This document shows positions 23,574 to 32,513 of a DNA stretch of 34,584 bases, in pieces (the stretch's first letter is position 1; every line of letters begins with the position of its first letter). The stretch lies in assembly GCA_900767585.1 (NCBI GenBank), contig CAAFZP010000052.1:1-34584 (forward strand), given 5' to 3'. The notes under the pieces were generated by a model that saw only the letters and a program-made list of their open reading frames with translations, was not told the origin of the DNA and made no database searches. Both the position numbers and the translations under genes were made by a program. This DNA comes from Lachnospiraceae bacterium (GTDB lineage Bacteria; Bacillota; Clostridia; Lachnospirales; Lachnospiraceae).

Positions 23574-24956
23574 ATGAATAAGGATTTAACAGTGGGGAAA
23601 CCGGAGCGTGTATTGTGGAGGTATTGCATTCCGTTACTTGGAAGCGTCATTTTCCAGCAGTTATATAATATTGCAGACAGTCTGGTCGCAGGAAAATATG
23701 TTGGTAAAAATGCACTTGCAGCCGTGGGAAATTCTTATGAGATTACATTGATTTATATGGCGTTTGCGTTTGGCTGCAACATGGGGTGTTCCGTCATTGC
23801 GGCACAGTTTTTCGGGGCGAAGAATTACCGGAAGATGAAGACGACCGTCTATACGACGTTTATATATTCGGCAGTGCTGTGTCTGATTCTGACACTGACC
23901 GGACTTTTTGCAGGCGGTGCATTGCTGCATCTGATACACACGCCGGCAGATATATTTGCAGATTCCAAGCTGTATCTGGACGTGTATACCGGCGGACTTG
24001 TATTTTTGTTCTTCTATAACATTGCAACCGGTATATTCTCGGCACTCGGAGATTCGAAAACACCGTTTATATTCTTAGCTTTTTCATCGGTATCGAACGT
24101 ATTTGTAGATATCCTGTTTGTAAAGAGCTTTCATATGGGCGTGGCAGGTGTCGCATGGGCAACATTTATCTGCCAGGGCGTAAGCTGTACCCTGTCCGTG
24201 ATCGTTGTGCTGCTCCGGCTGCGGAAGATCAAGGATGAACACGAAGGACATCAGAAGGTGCCGGTATTTTCCGGAGAGATCTTCGGCAAGATGCTGAGGA
24301 TTGCGATACCAAGTACCCTGCAGCAGGGTTTCGTGTCAATCGGAAATATCATCATCCAGAGTATTATTAACAGCTTCGGTTCAGATGTGATTGCAGGATA
24401 TGCGGCAGCCGTGAAGCTCAATAATATGGTTATCACAACATTTACGATGCTTGGAAACGGCGTCTCGAATTTTGCGGCACAGAATCTTGGCGCACAGAAG
24501 ATAGAACGGATCAGTCAGGGATGCAAGGCAGCACTGAAGCTGATTTTTCTTACCTGCGTGCCGGTTGTAATATTGTATCTTCTGTGCAGCAGCAGTCTGG
24601 TGCAGCTGTTCATGGATGAAAACAGTATTGAGGCGAAGAAGGTCGGCGTTGAATTCCTGCATATATTAGCACCATTTTATTTTGTGGTGTCGGTCAAGTT
24701 GATTACAGACGGTGTCCTGCGGGGTGTTGGAGCAATGAAGCAGTTTATGGTTACAACATTTCTGGATCTGTTCCTGCGCGTGATCTTAGCCGCTCTTTTC
24801 TCAAGGGAATGGGGCAGCACCGGAATCTGGCTCGCATGGCCGGTCGGGTGGACGATCGGAACGACATTATCCGTGATCTTGTACCGGAGTACTGTTAAAA
24901 AATTAAAGAGCGCAAATATAAAGAATGAAATAGAAGTGGAAGAGGTGACAGAATGA
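23574..24956 (+). CDS. MATE-family efflux transporter
   Basis: A 460-residue inner-membrane protein with about 12 helices in two homologous halves, typical of cation-coupled multidrug or metabolite exporters. The first half opens ILGSVIFQQLYNIADS-like (PLLGSVIFQQLYNIADSLVA) and the second IAIPSTLQQGFVSIGNIIIQ. Substrate cannot be told. The start codon overlaps no gene, and its ribosome site is placed behind a hairpin. Its stop overlaps the start of the Fur-like gene (ATGA), linking the two. Confidence 0.93.
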   Translation: MNKDLTVGKPERVLWRYCIPLLGSVIFQQLYNIADSLVAGKYVGKNALAAVGNSYEITLIYMAFAFGCNMGCSVIAAQFFGAKNYRKMKTTVYTTFIYSAVLCLILTLTGLFAGGALLHLIHTPADIFADSKLYLDVYTGGLVFLFFYNIATGIFSALGDSKTPFIFLAFSSVSNVFVDILFVKSFHMGVAGVAWATFICQGVSCTLSVIVVLLRLRKIKDEHEGHQKVPVFSGEIFGKMLRIAIPSTLQQGFVSIGNIIIQSIINSFGSDVIAGYAAAVKLNNMVITTFTMLGNGVSNFAAQNLGAQKIERISQGCKAALKLIFLTCVPVVILYLLCSSSLVQLFMDENSIEAKKVGVEFLHILAPFYFVVSVKLITDGVLRGVGAMKQFMVTTFLDLFLRVILAALFSREWGSTGIWLAWPVGWTIGTTLSVILYRSTVKKLKSANIKNEIEVEEVTE

Positions 24957-25387
24957 ACGATCAGGAACCAATCGGGCAGGTAGCAAGCAGTAAGGAAGAG
25001 ATTCTTGCGTCACTCAAGGAACATGGATATCGTCTGACAGAGCAGCGCAAGTTAATCGTCGATATTATTGCGAACGAAGACTATACCTGTTGTAAGGAAG
25101 TTTATTTTCTGGCGCATAAGCGGGACAACAGCATTGGAATTGCGACCGTGTACCGCATGATCAATACGCTCGAGGAAATCGGTGCGATCAGCCGGAAAAA
25201 TATACAGAAGAATAATTGCAGTGGCAGATGCTGTGATATGAAGGGCGGCTGTACGGTCGTCACAGAGGAGAGCAAGCAGATTATTCTGACAGAGGAGGAT
25301 ATTCAGGAGGCTTTGAAGTATATCATGGAGAAAAACGGATATGCGAATGTGGATGAGATCAAAGCCGTTCTGGTGAACCAACAATGA
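24953..25387 (+). CDS. Short Fur-family regulator with a cysteine cluster
   Basis: 144 residues. The N-terminal winged helix of the Fur family is clear (about 18-82: LKEHGYRLTEQRKLIVDIIA; IGIATVYRMINTLEEIGAI). The usual dimerisation domain with its HHHF and CxxC metal sites is missing. A cluster NNCSGRCCDMKGGC (about 90-103) and a helical tail of 40 residues follow instead. Metal, haem or redox sensing by these Cys is possible but unproven. It overlaps the MATE gene and the EamA gene by four bases each (ATGA), so it is probably the operon's regulator. Confidence 0.85.
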   Translation: MNDQEPIGQVASSKEEILASLKEHGYRLTEQRKLIVDIIANEDYTCCKEVYFLAHKRDNSIGIATVYRMINTLEEIGAISRKNIQKNNCSGRCCDMKGGCTVVTEESKQIILTEEDIQEALKYIMEKNGYANVDEIKAVLVNQQ

Positions 25388-26301
25388 GTAAACGAAAAAA
25401 TTATGATGAGGGGACACATGGCAACCAGCTACGGGGCGTGCTGTGCGTGTTGGTCGGTGCGATCTCGTGGGGCTTTTCGGGCGCCTGCGGACAGTTTTTG
25501 TTTTCGCACTACAACATCAACACGGCATGGCTTTCGTGCATGCGCATGCTTGTCACCGGTGTGATCCTCACAATTGCATATATTATCCGCGAGCGAAAAG
25601 CGGCATTTGACATATTCAAATCCACACGGGATTTCTTTGGGATTATCCTGTTTGCGATTTTCGGTGTGGGCTTGTGTCAGTATGCATATCTGGAAGCCAT
25701 TCATCATACGAATGCCGGGATTGCAACGGCGTTGCAGTATCTGGCACCTGTGATGGTACTGGTCATCTCCTGTGTGCGCAGACTGCGTCCGCCGAAGTTG
25801 CGGGAGATTGTGGCGGTGCTTCTGGCAGTCGGCGGTACATTTCTCATTGCAACGCACGGGAATATCCATCAGATGAGTATCTCGAAAGAGGGACTGAAGT
25901 GGGGATTGCTTGCGGCGTTTGGGTTCTGTATGTATACCCTGCTTCCGGAGCGGATGCTCAAGAAATGGGGCAGCCAGCCGGTTGTCGGCTATGGTATGCT
26001 GATCTGTGGCGTGGCATATAGCTGTATCGTCAAGGTATGGACGATTCCGGTACATCTCGATTTTCATGGAGTATTAGCAGTTGCGGCGATGGTTTTGATC
26101 GGAACGATGATGTCATTTCTGTTATTCCTGCAGGGAGTACGTGACATCGGCCCGGTACGTGCCAGCATGATCTCCAGCGTAGAACCGGTTTCGGCAACAC
26201 TTTTTTCCGTGTTGTGGCTTGGAACGGTCATGACGACGATGGATCTGGTAGGTATGGCATGTATTTTAGTGATGGTAATTATACTGTCCGTAAAGGAGTA
26301 A
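25384..26301 (+). CDS. EamA/DMT-family transporter
   Basis: 305 residues with ten predicted transmembrane helices in two EamA halves (about 15-145 and 165-300). The second half ends in the typical SSVEPVSATLFSVLWLG. Members export amino acids or other small metabolites; the substrate is not evident. The start overlaps the Fur-like stop (ATGA). With MATE and Fur-like genes it forms a three-gene transport operon. Confidence 0.9.
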   Translation: MSKRKNYDEGTHGNQLRGVLCVLVGAISWGFSGACGQFLFSHYNINTAWLSCMRMLVTGVILTIAYIIRERKAAFDIFKSTRDFFGIILFAIFGVGLCQYAYLEAIHHTNAGIATALQYLAPVMVLVISCVRRLRPPKLREIVAVLLAVGGTFLIATHGNIHQMSISKEGLKWGLLAAFGFCMYTLLPERMLKKWGSQPVVGYGMLICGVAYSCIVKVWTIPVHLDFHGVLAVAAMVLIGTMMSFLLFLQGVRDIGPVRASMISSVEPVSATLFSVLWLGTVMTTMDLVGMACILVMVIILSVKE

Positions 26302-26344
26302 CAAAAGCGTATATGAATTCCCGGAATGTATAGATAAAAAAACA

Positions 26345-26374
26345 TTTACAATCACGCGGGGAATAGGGTATTAT
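26345..26374 (+). promoter_or_regulatory. Promoter of the first 1-phosphofructokinase gene
   Basis: TTTACA (26345-26350), 18-base spacer, TATTAT (26369-26374; followed by AAAAT). The start codon lies about 45 bases downstream of the expected start. Confidence 0.55.
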
Positions 26375-26424
26375 AAAATTAATGTATTGGTTCGGGATCT
26401 ACGCATAGAGAGAAAGGGAAAAAT

Positions 26425-27333
26425 ATGATATATACAGTTACATTTAACCCGTCGCTGGATTATATTCTGGATTTGACGGAATTCGAACGCAACCAGGTGA
26501 ATCGTACGACAGGTGAGAAGATTCTGCCGGGCGGAAAGGGCATCAACGTATCAATCGTACTGCAGAATCTCGGTATCGACAACCGTGCGATCTGCTTTAC
26601 GTCAGGATTTACCGGGGAGGCTTTGAAAGCACTGTTGATGCAGCGTGATATGAATGCGGATTTTATCAACATTGCAAATGGACTGACCCGTATCAATGTC
26701 AAGATGCGCTGTGGCGATGAGACAGAGGTAAACGGACAGGGACCGGAGATTAAGAGCGAGGATATCGCAGAGCTCTATGAGAAGCTTGGCTATCTGGATC
26801 AGGATGATTATCTGGTGCTTGCGGGCAGCCTGCCAGACTGTATGTCCAAGACAACGTATATGGACATCATGCAGATGCTGCAATATAATAACAACAAGAT
26901 TATCGTGGATGCGACCGGAGAACTGCTCACAAATGTTCTTCCGTATCACCCATTTTTGATTAAGCCAAACCGTACCGAGCTTGGAAACCTGTTCGGCGTG
27001 GAAGTGACAACGATGGATCAGGCAGAGATGTATGCGAAGCAGCTGCAGGAGCGTGGCGCGAGAAATGTGCTCGTTTCTATGTCATATCAAGGCGCTGTCC
27101 TTGTGACAGAGGATGGCAGAGTGATTCGCGCAGCCGCCCCGAAGGGACAGGTGAAGAACTCTGTCGGTGCCGGTGACTCGATGCTTGCCGGATTCCTGGC
27201 AGGTTATATTGAGCGTGACGATTACGAGTATGCGTTGAAGCTCGGTATCTGTGCCGGAAGTGCCAGTGCATTTTCTGAGGAGCTTGCAACGAAAGAAGAG
27301 ATTGATAAGCTGTTCCAGACACAGATGGCGTAA
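26425..27333 (+). CDS. 1-phosphofructokinase family sugar kinase (copy 1)
   Basis: 302 residues of the PfkB/ribokinase fold. Sugar-binding NPSLDY and GGKGINVS are near the N-terminus, and VKNSVGAGDSMLAGF carries the catalytic Asp near residue 250. It closely resembles the fruK product at 29555 along the whole length. It has its own promoter and terminator and no PTS partner next to it, so it may phosphorylate fructose-1-phosphate or tagatose-6-phosphate. The exact substrate is uncertain. Confidence 0.88.
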   Translation: MIYTVTFNPSLDYILDLTEFERNQVNRTTGEKILPGGKGINVSIVLQNLGIDNRAICFTSGFTGEALKALLMQRDMNADFINIANGLTRINVKMRCGDETEVNGQGPEIKSEDIAELYEKLGYLDQDDYLVLAGSLPDCMSKTTYMDIMQMLQYNNNKIIVDATGELLTNVLPYHPFLIKPNRTELGNLFGVEVTTMDQAEMYAKQLQERGARNVLVSMSYQGAVLVTEDGRVIRAAAPKGQVKNSVGAGDSMLAGFLAGYIERDDYEYALKLGICAGSASAFSEELATKEEIDKLFQTQMA

Positions 27334-27340
27334 TAATAAC

Positions 27341-27374
27341 AAAAAGCACAGTCCGGTTTGGATTGTGCTTTTTT
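27341..27374 (+). terminator. Intrinsic terminator after the first kinase gene
   Basis: Stem AAAAGCACAGTCC / GGATTGTGCTTTT with a five-base loop and six T. Confidence 0.9.
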
Positions 27375-27450
27375 ATGGAGCGTTGTGAGAAATATAGAAA
27401 ATGTTTTGTAAACCGTGAGTACAATGGTCTGGGGAAAGGATATAAGATAA

Positions 27451-28581
27451 ATGATAAATATAGAAGAGATATTGATGGCAAATGGAATAGCTATACTGAT
27501 GATGAGCTTTCTTCTGATTTGTAGACGAAAAAACAGAGAGATTCTTCATATGGAAGATAAGATATATGATGGAATGGCAATTGTAAATTTGCTTGGAGCA
27601 TTGGCTGAGACGGTTTCCTTTATGGTAGATGGAAAGGATTTAACAGGTGGCAGAGTCGTTAATTATATTTCCAACAGCTTGTGTTTTGTTGGAACGGTAA
27701 GTATCGGTTTGTTGTGGTGTATATATGTACAACTCCGTATTTACAGGAACTATAAAAGGATATTCCATAAAGTTGGAGTCATAATGATTCCGTGGATTGT
27801 GGAAGTTATAGCTGTTTTATATAATCTTTTTGGTACGGAGTTCATATTTAAAATATCAGCAAACAATGAATATCAGAGATGCGAAGGCGCGATTCTTGGA
27901 TATATTTCACTTATGATTTATTTTGCGTATAGTATATATTCGGTATATCATTCCAAAAAGCAGGGGATTAATTTGAACTTTTTCCCGGTACTGTTTTTCG
28001 TTGGCCCCTGTGTGGTAGGCGTGCTGATTCAGTTTTTCTGTTATGGCATAACAACATCATGGGTGCTGGTTGCAGTAGCATTGACATTTGTACAAATGCA
28101 GTCTTATGCGGAAAATTTATATATGGATGAACTGTCCGGACTGTTTAATCGCAGATATTTTAATGCGGTGCTTGCAGAAAGAGAAAATACGAATCGAAGA
28201 CCATTACATGGAATTATGATGGATATTAACAATTTTAAAAATATAAATGATAATTGGGGACACAATATCGGTGATCGTGCTATCTGTGTAATGGGAAATA
28301 TTTTATTTAAATCTATACCGGATACAGGAATGGCAATTCGATATGCAGGTGATGAATTTATCGTTTTGTTGTCAGATGTTGATAAAGAGCGCGTTTTCTC
28401 TACGATGAATGAGATAAATAGTAATCTTGCCAAATTTAACAAGTGTAAGGATGAATCGTTTACATTAAGCGTGGCTATGGGGTGCGCAGAATTTGGAGAA
28501 GGGGATAATGCGGAAACATTTCTGATGCGTATGGATGAAAAAATGTATGAGGAAAAACGTAAGTTTCATACAGGAAAATAA
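27451..28581 (+). CDS. Membrane-bound GGDEF protein, probable diguanylate cyclase
   Basis: 376 residues. About seven transmembrane helices fill residues 5-215. A GGDEF domain follows (about 218-376) with DELSGLFNRRYFN, the metal-binding MMDINNFKNINDNWGH, and RYAGDEFIVLL. The signature is AGDEF, a variant found in active enzymes, so synthesis of c-di-GMP from GTP is likely. No RxxD inhibitory site is seen at the usual place upstream, which suggests no product feedback. The gene is visibly richer in A and T, with many ATA codons, than its neighbours, hinting at separate origin. It stands alone between two terminators. Confidence 0.88.
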   Translation: MINIEEILMANGIAILMMSFLLICRRKNREILHMEDKIYDGMAIVNLLGALAETVSFMVDGKDLTGGRVVNYISNSLCFVGTVSIGLLWCIYVQLRIYRNYKRIFHKVGVIMIPWIVEVIAVLYNLFGTEFIFKISANNEYQRCEGAILGYISLMIYFAYSIYSVYHSKKQGINLNFFPVLFFVGPCVVGVLIQFFCYGITTSWVLVAVALTFVQMQSYAENLYMDELSGLFNRRYFNAVLAERENTNRRPLHGIMMDINNFKNINDNWGHNIGDRAICVMGNILFKSIPDTGMAIRYAGDEFIVLLSDVDKERVFSTMNEINSNLAKFNKCKDESFTLSVAMGCAEFGEGDNAETFLMRMDEKMYEEKRKFHTGK

Positions 28582-28601
28582 TCGGATGAGTGAGAAAAAA
28601 G

Positions 28602-28629
28602 CAAGAGGCGTAAAGCCTCTTGTTTTTTT
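28602..28629 (+). terminator. Intrinsic terminator after the GGDEF gene
   Basis: Perfect 8-bp stem CAAGAGGC / GCCTCTTG, five-base loop, seven T. Confidence 0.92.
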
Positions 28630-28693
28630 GCTATAGTTTATGCACATTATTTTTATGACTGCATTTTGACGGAATTTGATTGAAAAATCGACT

Positions 28694-28794
28694 GAAAAAT
28701 GAAGAAAAATGAAAGAAAATGATTGACAATGACGGAAAGTGGCGTTATCATATAGAAAAGTTGAACGAAAATGAAACAAAATGAACGATTTTGA
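28694..28794 (+). promoter_or_regulatory. fruR operon promoter with helically phased operator repeats
   Basis: The promoter is TTGACA (28723-28728), 17-base spacer, TATCAT (28746-28751). AATGA, usually preceded by several A, recurs with exact 10-bp spacing at 28698, 28708, 28718 and 28728, the last overlapping the -35 hexamer. It recurs at 28770 and 28780, with a TTTGA variant at 28790, across the start region. Two arrays of direct repeats on one face of the helix around a promoter fit binding of the DeoR-type FruR encoded next. Confidence 0.75.
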
Positions 28795-28808
28795 CGGAAA
28801 GGAGAAAC

Positions 28809-29558
28809 ATGTTAGGAGAAGAAAGACAGCAGGCGATACTTGCAGCAGTAGAACAAAGACACAGCGTTTCCGTACAGGAACTGATGCAGCTTCTTGATAT
28901 TTCCGAGTCCACGATCCGGCGGGATCTGAACGCACTGGATAAGGAAGGCAGACTGGTGAAGGTACATGGCGGTGCGATGGCAATCGGCGGAAGCTTCCAT
29001 GTGAAGGACGATGCGGTGGAATACCGGAAGGAGATCAACCGGGAAGAAAAGATTGAGATTGCCAGATATGCGGCAGCATTGATCAAGGATCAGGATGTGG
29101 TGTATATGGATGCCGGAACGACAACCGAGCTGATGATTGACTATATCACAGCGAAGAATGTGATATTCGTCACAAACTCATTTGCACATGCAAAGCATTT
29201 GTCACAGAAAGGCTATACGACATATATCCTTGGCGGTGAGTTCAAGCCGGTCACAGAAGCGATCGTTGGAGAAGAAGCAATTATCTCCTTGGATAAATAT
29301 AACTTCACGAAAGGCTTCTGGGGTGCGAACGGCGTGACGAAAGGCAACGGATTTACAACACCGGATGTCAAAGAAGCAATGGTGAAGAAGAAATCCATGC
29401 AGAAGACGAAGGAGCGCTATGTGCTGTGTGACAGCAGCAAATTCGGCGAGATTTGTTCGATAAGTTTTGCGGAATTCAAGTCTGCAAGGATAATTACAAC
29501 GAAGATTGAAAATAATGAGTACAGAGGAATAAAAAATATCACGGAGGTGAGCGTATGA
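28809..29558 (+). CDS. fruR: DeoR-family fructose operon repressor
   Basis: 249 residues. The N-terminal DeoR winged helix (1-55: EERQQAILAAVEQRHSVSVQ; LLDISESTIRRDLNAL) is followed by a DeoR-type sensor domain (about 75-235) with YMDAGTTTELMIDY as phosphate-binding motif. It opens the fruR-fruK-fruA operon and most likely responds to fructose-1-phosphate. The start is ATG 28809, preceded by GGAAAGGAG, with no good site for the upstream TTG. Phased repeats in its own promoter suggest autoregulation. The stop overlaps the fruK start (ATGA). Confidence 0.9.
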   Translation: MLGEERQQAILAAVEQRHSVSVQELMQLLDISESTIRRDLNALDKEGRLVKVHGGAMAIGGSFHVKDDAVEYRKEINREEKIEIARYAAALIKDQDVVYMDAGTTTELMIDYITAKNVIFVTNSFAHAKHLSQKGYTTYILGGEFKPVTEAIVGEEAIISLDKYNFTKGFWGANGVTKGNGFTTPDVKEAMVKKKSMQKTKERYVLCDSSKFGEICSISFAEFKSARIITTKIENNEYRGIKNITEVSV

Positions 29559-30481
29559 TTTACACTGTTTCATTTAATCCGTCTCTCGACTATGTGCAGG
29601 ATCTGGATTGTGTGAATCTTGGATATGTCAACCGTACCAGCGGCGAGAAGATTCTGCCGGGTGGAAAAGGAATCAATGTATCTATGGTATTGAAGAATCT
29701 TGGATTCGAGAATCAGGCACTTGGATTTACGGCCGGATTTACCGGAGAGGTTTTGAAATCCATGTTGAAGGCAAAAGGTGTGGAAAGCGATTTTATTGAG
29801 TTAGATGCAGGCATGACACGGATCAATGTCAAGATTCGCGCGAAGGAGGAAACCGAAATCAATGGACAGGGACCGAAGATTTCCGCGGATGCATTGGAAC
29901 AGCTATATCAGAAGTTAGAGACCTTGCAGGGGGGCGATATCCTTGTGCTGGCAGGTTCTATTCCGGAGAGCATGCCACAGTCCGCATATATGGATATCAT
30001 GAAACGTTTGCAGGACAAGAAGTTGAAGATCGTCGTAGATGCGACAAGAGATCTTCTGGTGAATGTGCTTCCATATAAGCCGTTTATGATCAAACCGAAT
30101 AATTTCGAACTCGGCGAGATCTTCGGTGTGGAAATCAAAGATAAAGATGATGTATGCAAATATGCGAAGAAGCTGCAGGAGCAGGGCGCACGGAATGTGC
30201 TCGTATCCATGGCAGGGGATGGCGCGGTTTTGCTTGCAGAGGACGGAAGTGAGTACCGGGCAGAGGCTCCAAAGGGCACAGTGAAGAATTCCGTCGGTGC
30301 CGGAGATTCGATGGTAGCAGGATTTATTGCCGGATATCTGATTACAGATGGCGGAGCAGATGCATATAAAAACGCTTTTGAAATGGGTGTATGTACCGGA
30401 AGTGCGAGTGCATTTTCGGAAGAGCTTGCAACGAAGGAAGAAGTCGAAGGCTTGTACGTGAAGACCTTCGGCAAAAAATGA
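29555..30481 (+). CDS. fruK: 1-phosphofructokinase (copy 2, PTS-linked)
   Basis: 308 residues. Converts fructose-1-phosphate, the product of the FruA PTS, to fructose-1,6-bisphosphate. The PfkB landmarks are NPSLDYVQDL, LPGGKGINVS and the catalytic VKNSVGAGDSMVAGF. The start overlaps the fruR stop by four bases (ATGA), and the ribosome site is GGAGGTGAG. Position between fruR and fruA makes the substrate assignment much firmer than for copy 1. Confidence 0.95.
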   Translation: MIYTVSFNPSLDYVQDLDCVNLGYVNRTSGEKILPGGKGINVSMVLKNLGFENQALGFTAGFTGEVLKSMLKAKGVESDFIELDAGMTRINVKIRAKEETEINGQGPKISADALEQLYQKLETLQGGDILVLAGSIPESMPQSAYMDIMKRLQDKKLKIVVDATRDLLVNVLPYKPFMIKPNNFELGEIFGVEIKDKDDVCKYAKKLQEQGARNVLVSMAGDGAVLLAEDGSEYRAEAPKGTVKNSVGAGDSMVAGFIAGYLITDGGADAYKNAFEMGVCTGSASAFSEELATKEEVEGLYVKTFGKK

Positions 30482-30498
30482 TAAAGGAGGGGTTGCGT

Positions 30499-32436
30499 AT
30501 GCGAATTACAGATTTGTTAGACAAGAAGAGTATTTACCTTGGTGCGAAGGTAAACTCAAAGGAAGAGACACTGGATCGTGCAGTTGCTTTGATGGCAGAG
30601 AGCGGAAAGATCGCAGATGTTGACACATACCGCAAGGGTGTGTATGCAAGAGAACAGGAAGGAACAACCGGAATCGGAGAAGGAATCGCAATTCCGCATT
30701 GTAAGTCCGCTGCGGTGAAGCAGGCAGGGCTTGCAGCGATGGTAATCCCGGATGGTGTGGATTTCGATTCGTTAGACGGCATGCCGGTACATCTGCTGTT
30801 CCTGATTGCGGCACCGGATACCGCAGACAATGTCCATCTCGATGTACTGAGCAAATTATCCGTACTCCTTATGGACGAGGATTTCACGAATGCATTGAAA
30901 TCCGCAAAGACGGTAGACGAATTCCTAAGTATCATTGACAAGGCGGAAAATGGTGATGCGAAGCAGGAGGAAGCGATTCCGACTATCTCAGAAGCAACAA
31001 AGAAGATTCTAGCAGTGACAGGATGCCCGACCGGAATTGCACATACGTACATGGCAGCTGAGGCATTGGAGAAGAAAGCAAAAGAACTCGGTTATGCGAT
31101 TAAGGTGGAGACCAGAGGCTCCGGTGGAGCAAAGAATGTATTGACTGCAGAGGAAATCAAAGAAGCCGATGCGATCATCGTCGCTGCCGATACACAGGTG
31201 CCGATGGATCGTTTTCATGGCAAGAAGGTAATCATCTGCAAGGTGGCAGACGGTATCAATAAGGCAGAACAATTACTGACACGTGCAGCCGAAGGCAAGG
31301 CAGCTGTCTATGAAGCAGGCAGTGATGCAGCCGAAAGCAAAGAGACCGAGGGCAAAGAAAGTGTCGGACACCAGATTTATAAGCATCTGATGAACGGTGT
31401 ATCACATATGTTACCATTTGTCGTTGGTGGAGGTATTCTGATTGCACTTGCATTCCTGATTGATGGATTGCTCGTTGACTTAAACCACGTTCCGCAGTAT
31501 CTGATTGACAAGTATGGTTCGGTTGCGGATGTAAAGAGTAACTTCGGTACATTGACACCGGTTGCTTATTTCTTAAAGGCTCAGGTTGGTGGTGTGGCAT
31601 TTAGTTTTATGCTGCCGATCCTCGCCGGATTTATCGCGATGAGTATTGCAGACCGTCCGGGACTTGCACTTGGTTTCTTAGGTGGTGCCATTGCAGCAAA
31701 TGGAAAGTCCGGATTCCTCGGCGCACTGGCTGCCGGATTTATAGCAGGCTATGTTGTATTATTGCTCAAGAAGATTTTCTCGAAGCTTCCTTCTGCACTG
31801 GAAGGAATGGTGCCGATCCTGCTGATCCCGGTCTTTGGATTGCTGATTACCGGAGCGGGTATGGTGTATGTGATTGAACCGGTTGTCGGATTTATCAATA
31901 CAGCTTTGAACAATGGATTGAAGAACATGAGTGGCGCAAATATTATCCTGCTTGGAGCATTGCTCGGCGCGATGATGGCAGTCGATATGGGCGGTCCGGT
32001 CAACAAGGCAGCGTATGTATTCGGTACCGCGCAGATTGCAGCCGGTAATTATGATATCATGGCAGCGGTTATGATCGGAGGTATGGTTCCTCCAATCGCA
32101 ATTGCAATCGCATCCTTATTGTTTAAGAACAAGTTCACAGAACAGGAACGCAAGGCAGGCCCTACAAACTTTATTATGGGACTTTCCTTCATCACAGAGG
32201 GTGCAATCCCATTCGCTGCAGCGGATCCGTTACATGTCATCCCGGCATGTGTAGTCGGTGCTGGTGTCGCAGGTGGACTTTCCGCAGCATTTAACTGTAC
32301 ACTGATGGCTCCACACGGTGGAATCTTCGTATTCCCGGTTGTCGGACACGCCGCAATGTATCTTGTCGCACTGGTAGTCGGAAGTATCATCTCCGCACTC
32401 CTGCTCGGAGTATTAAAGAAGAAAGTAGCCGCATAA
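30499..32436 (+). CDS. fruA: PTS fructose transporter subunit IIABC
   Basis: 645 residues with all three fructose PTS domains in one chain. IIA covers about 1-150, with phospho-His67 in GIAIPHCKS. IIB covers about 168-265, with phospho-Cys176 in AVTGCPTGIAHTYMAAEAL. The membrane IIC domain (about 290-640) begins MLPFVVGGGILIALAFLID and has about nine helices. It imports fructose as fructose-1-phosphate. ATG 30499 follows AAAGGAGG; the longer frame upstream overlaps fruK and has no such site. The gap to fruK is 17 bases. Confidence 0.96.
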   Translation: MRITDLLDKKSIYLGAKVNSKEETLDRAVALMAESGKIADVDTYRKGVYAREQEGTTGIGEGIAIPHCKSAAVKQAGLAAMVIPDGVDFDSLDGMPVHLLFLIAAPDTADNVHLDVLSKLSVLLMDEDFTNALKSAKTVDEFLSIIDKAENGDAKQEEAIPTISEATKKILAVTGCPTGIAHTYMAAEALEKKAKELGYAIKVETRGSGGAKNVLTAEEIKEADAIIVAADTQVPMDRFHGKKVIICKVADGINKAEQLLTRAAEGKAAVYEAGSDAAESKETEGKESVGHQIYKHLMNGVSHMLPFVVGGGILIALAFLIDGLLVDLNHVPQYLIDKYGSVADVKSNFGTLTPVAYFLKAQVGGVAFSFMLPILAGFIAMSIADRPGLALGFLGGAIAANGKSGFLGALAAGFIAGYVVLLLKKIFSKLPSALEGMVPILLIPVFGLLITGAGMVYVIEPVVGFINTALNNGLKNMSGANIILLGALLGAMMAVDMGGPVNKAAYVFGTAQIAAGNYDIMAAVMIGGMVPPIAIAIASLLFKNKFTEQERKAGPTNFIMGLSFITEGAIPFAAADPLHVIPACVVGAGVAGGLSAAFNCTLMAPHGGIFVFPVVGHAAMYLVALVVGSIISALLLGVLKKKVAA

Positions 32437-32513
32437 TAGAAGGTCACACGACCGAATAATTTTATATAAGAGAATAATTAGAATTGGAAAAGGTACAATC
32501 CAATATGTTTAAC

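Noticed and set aside
28465..28983. 172-residue frame on the - strand over the fruR promoter
   Set aside because: It runs through a terminator, a promoter and two gene ends, and has no ribosome site or recognisable sequence.
32049..32447. 132-residue frame on the - strand inside fruA
   Set aside because: It is the complement of a strongly coding membrane-protein region; such shadows are common there.
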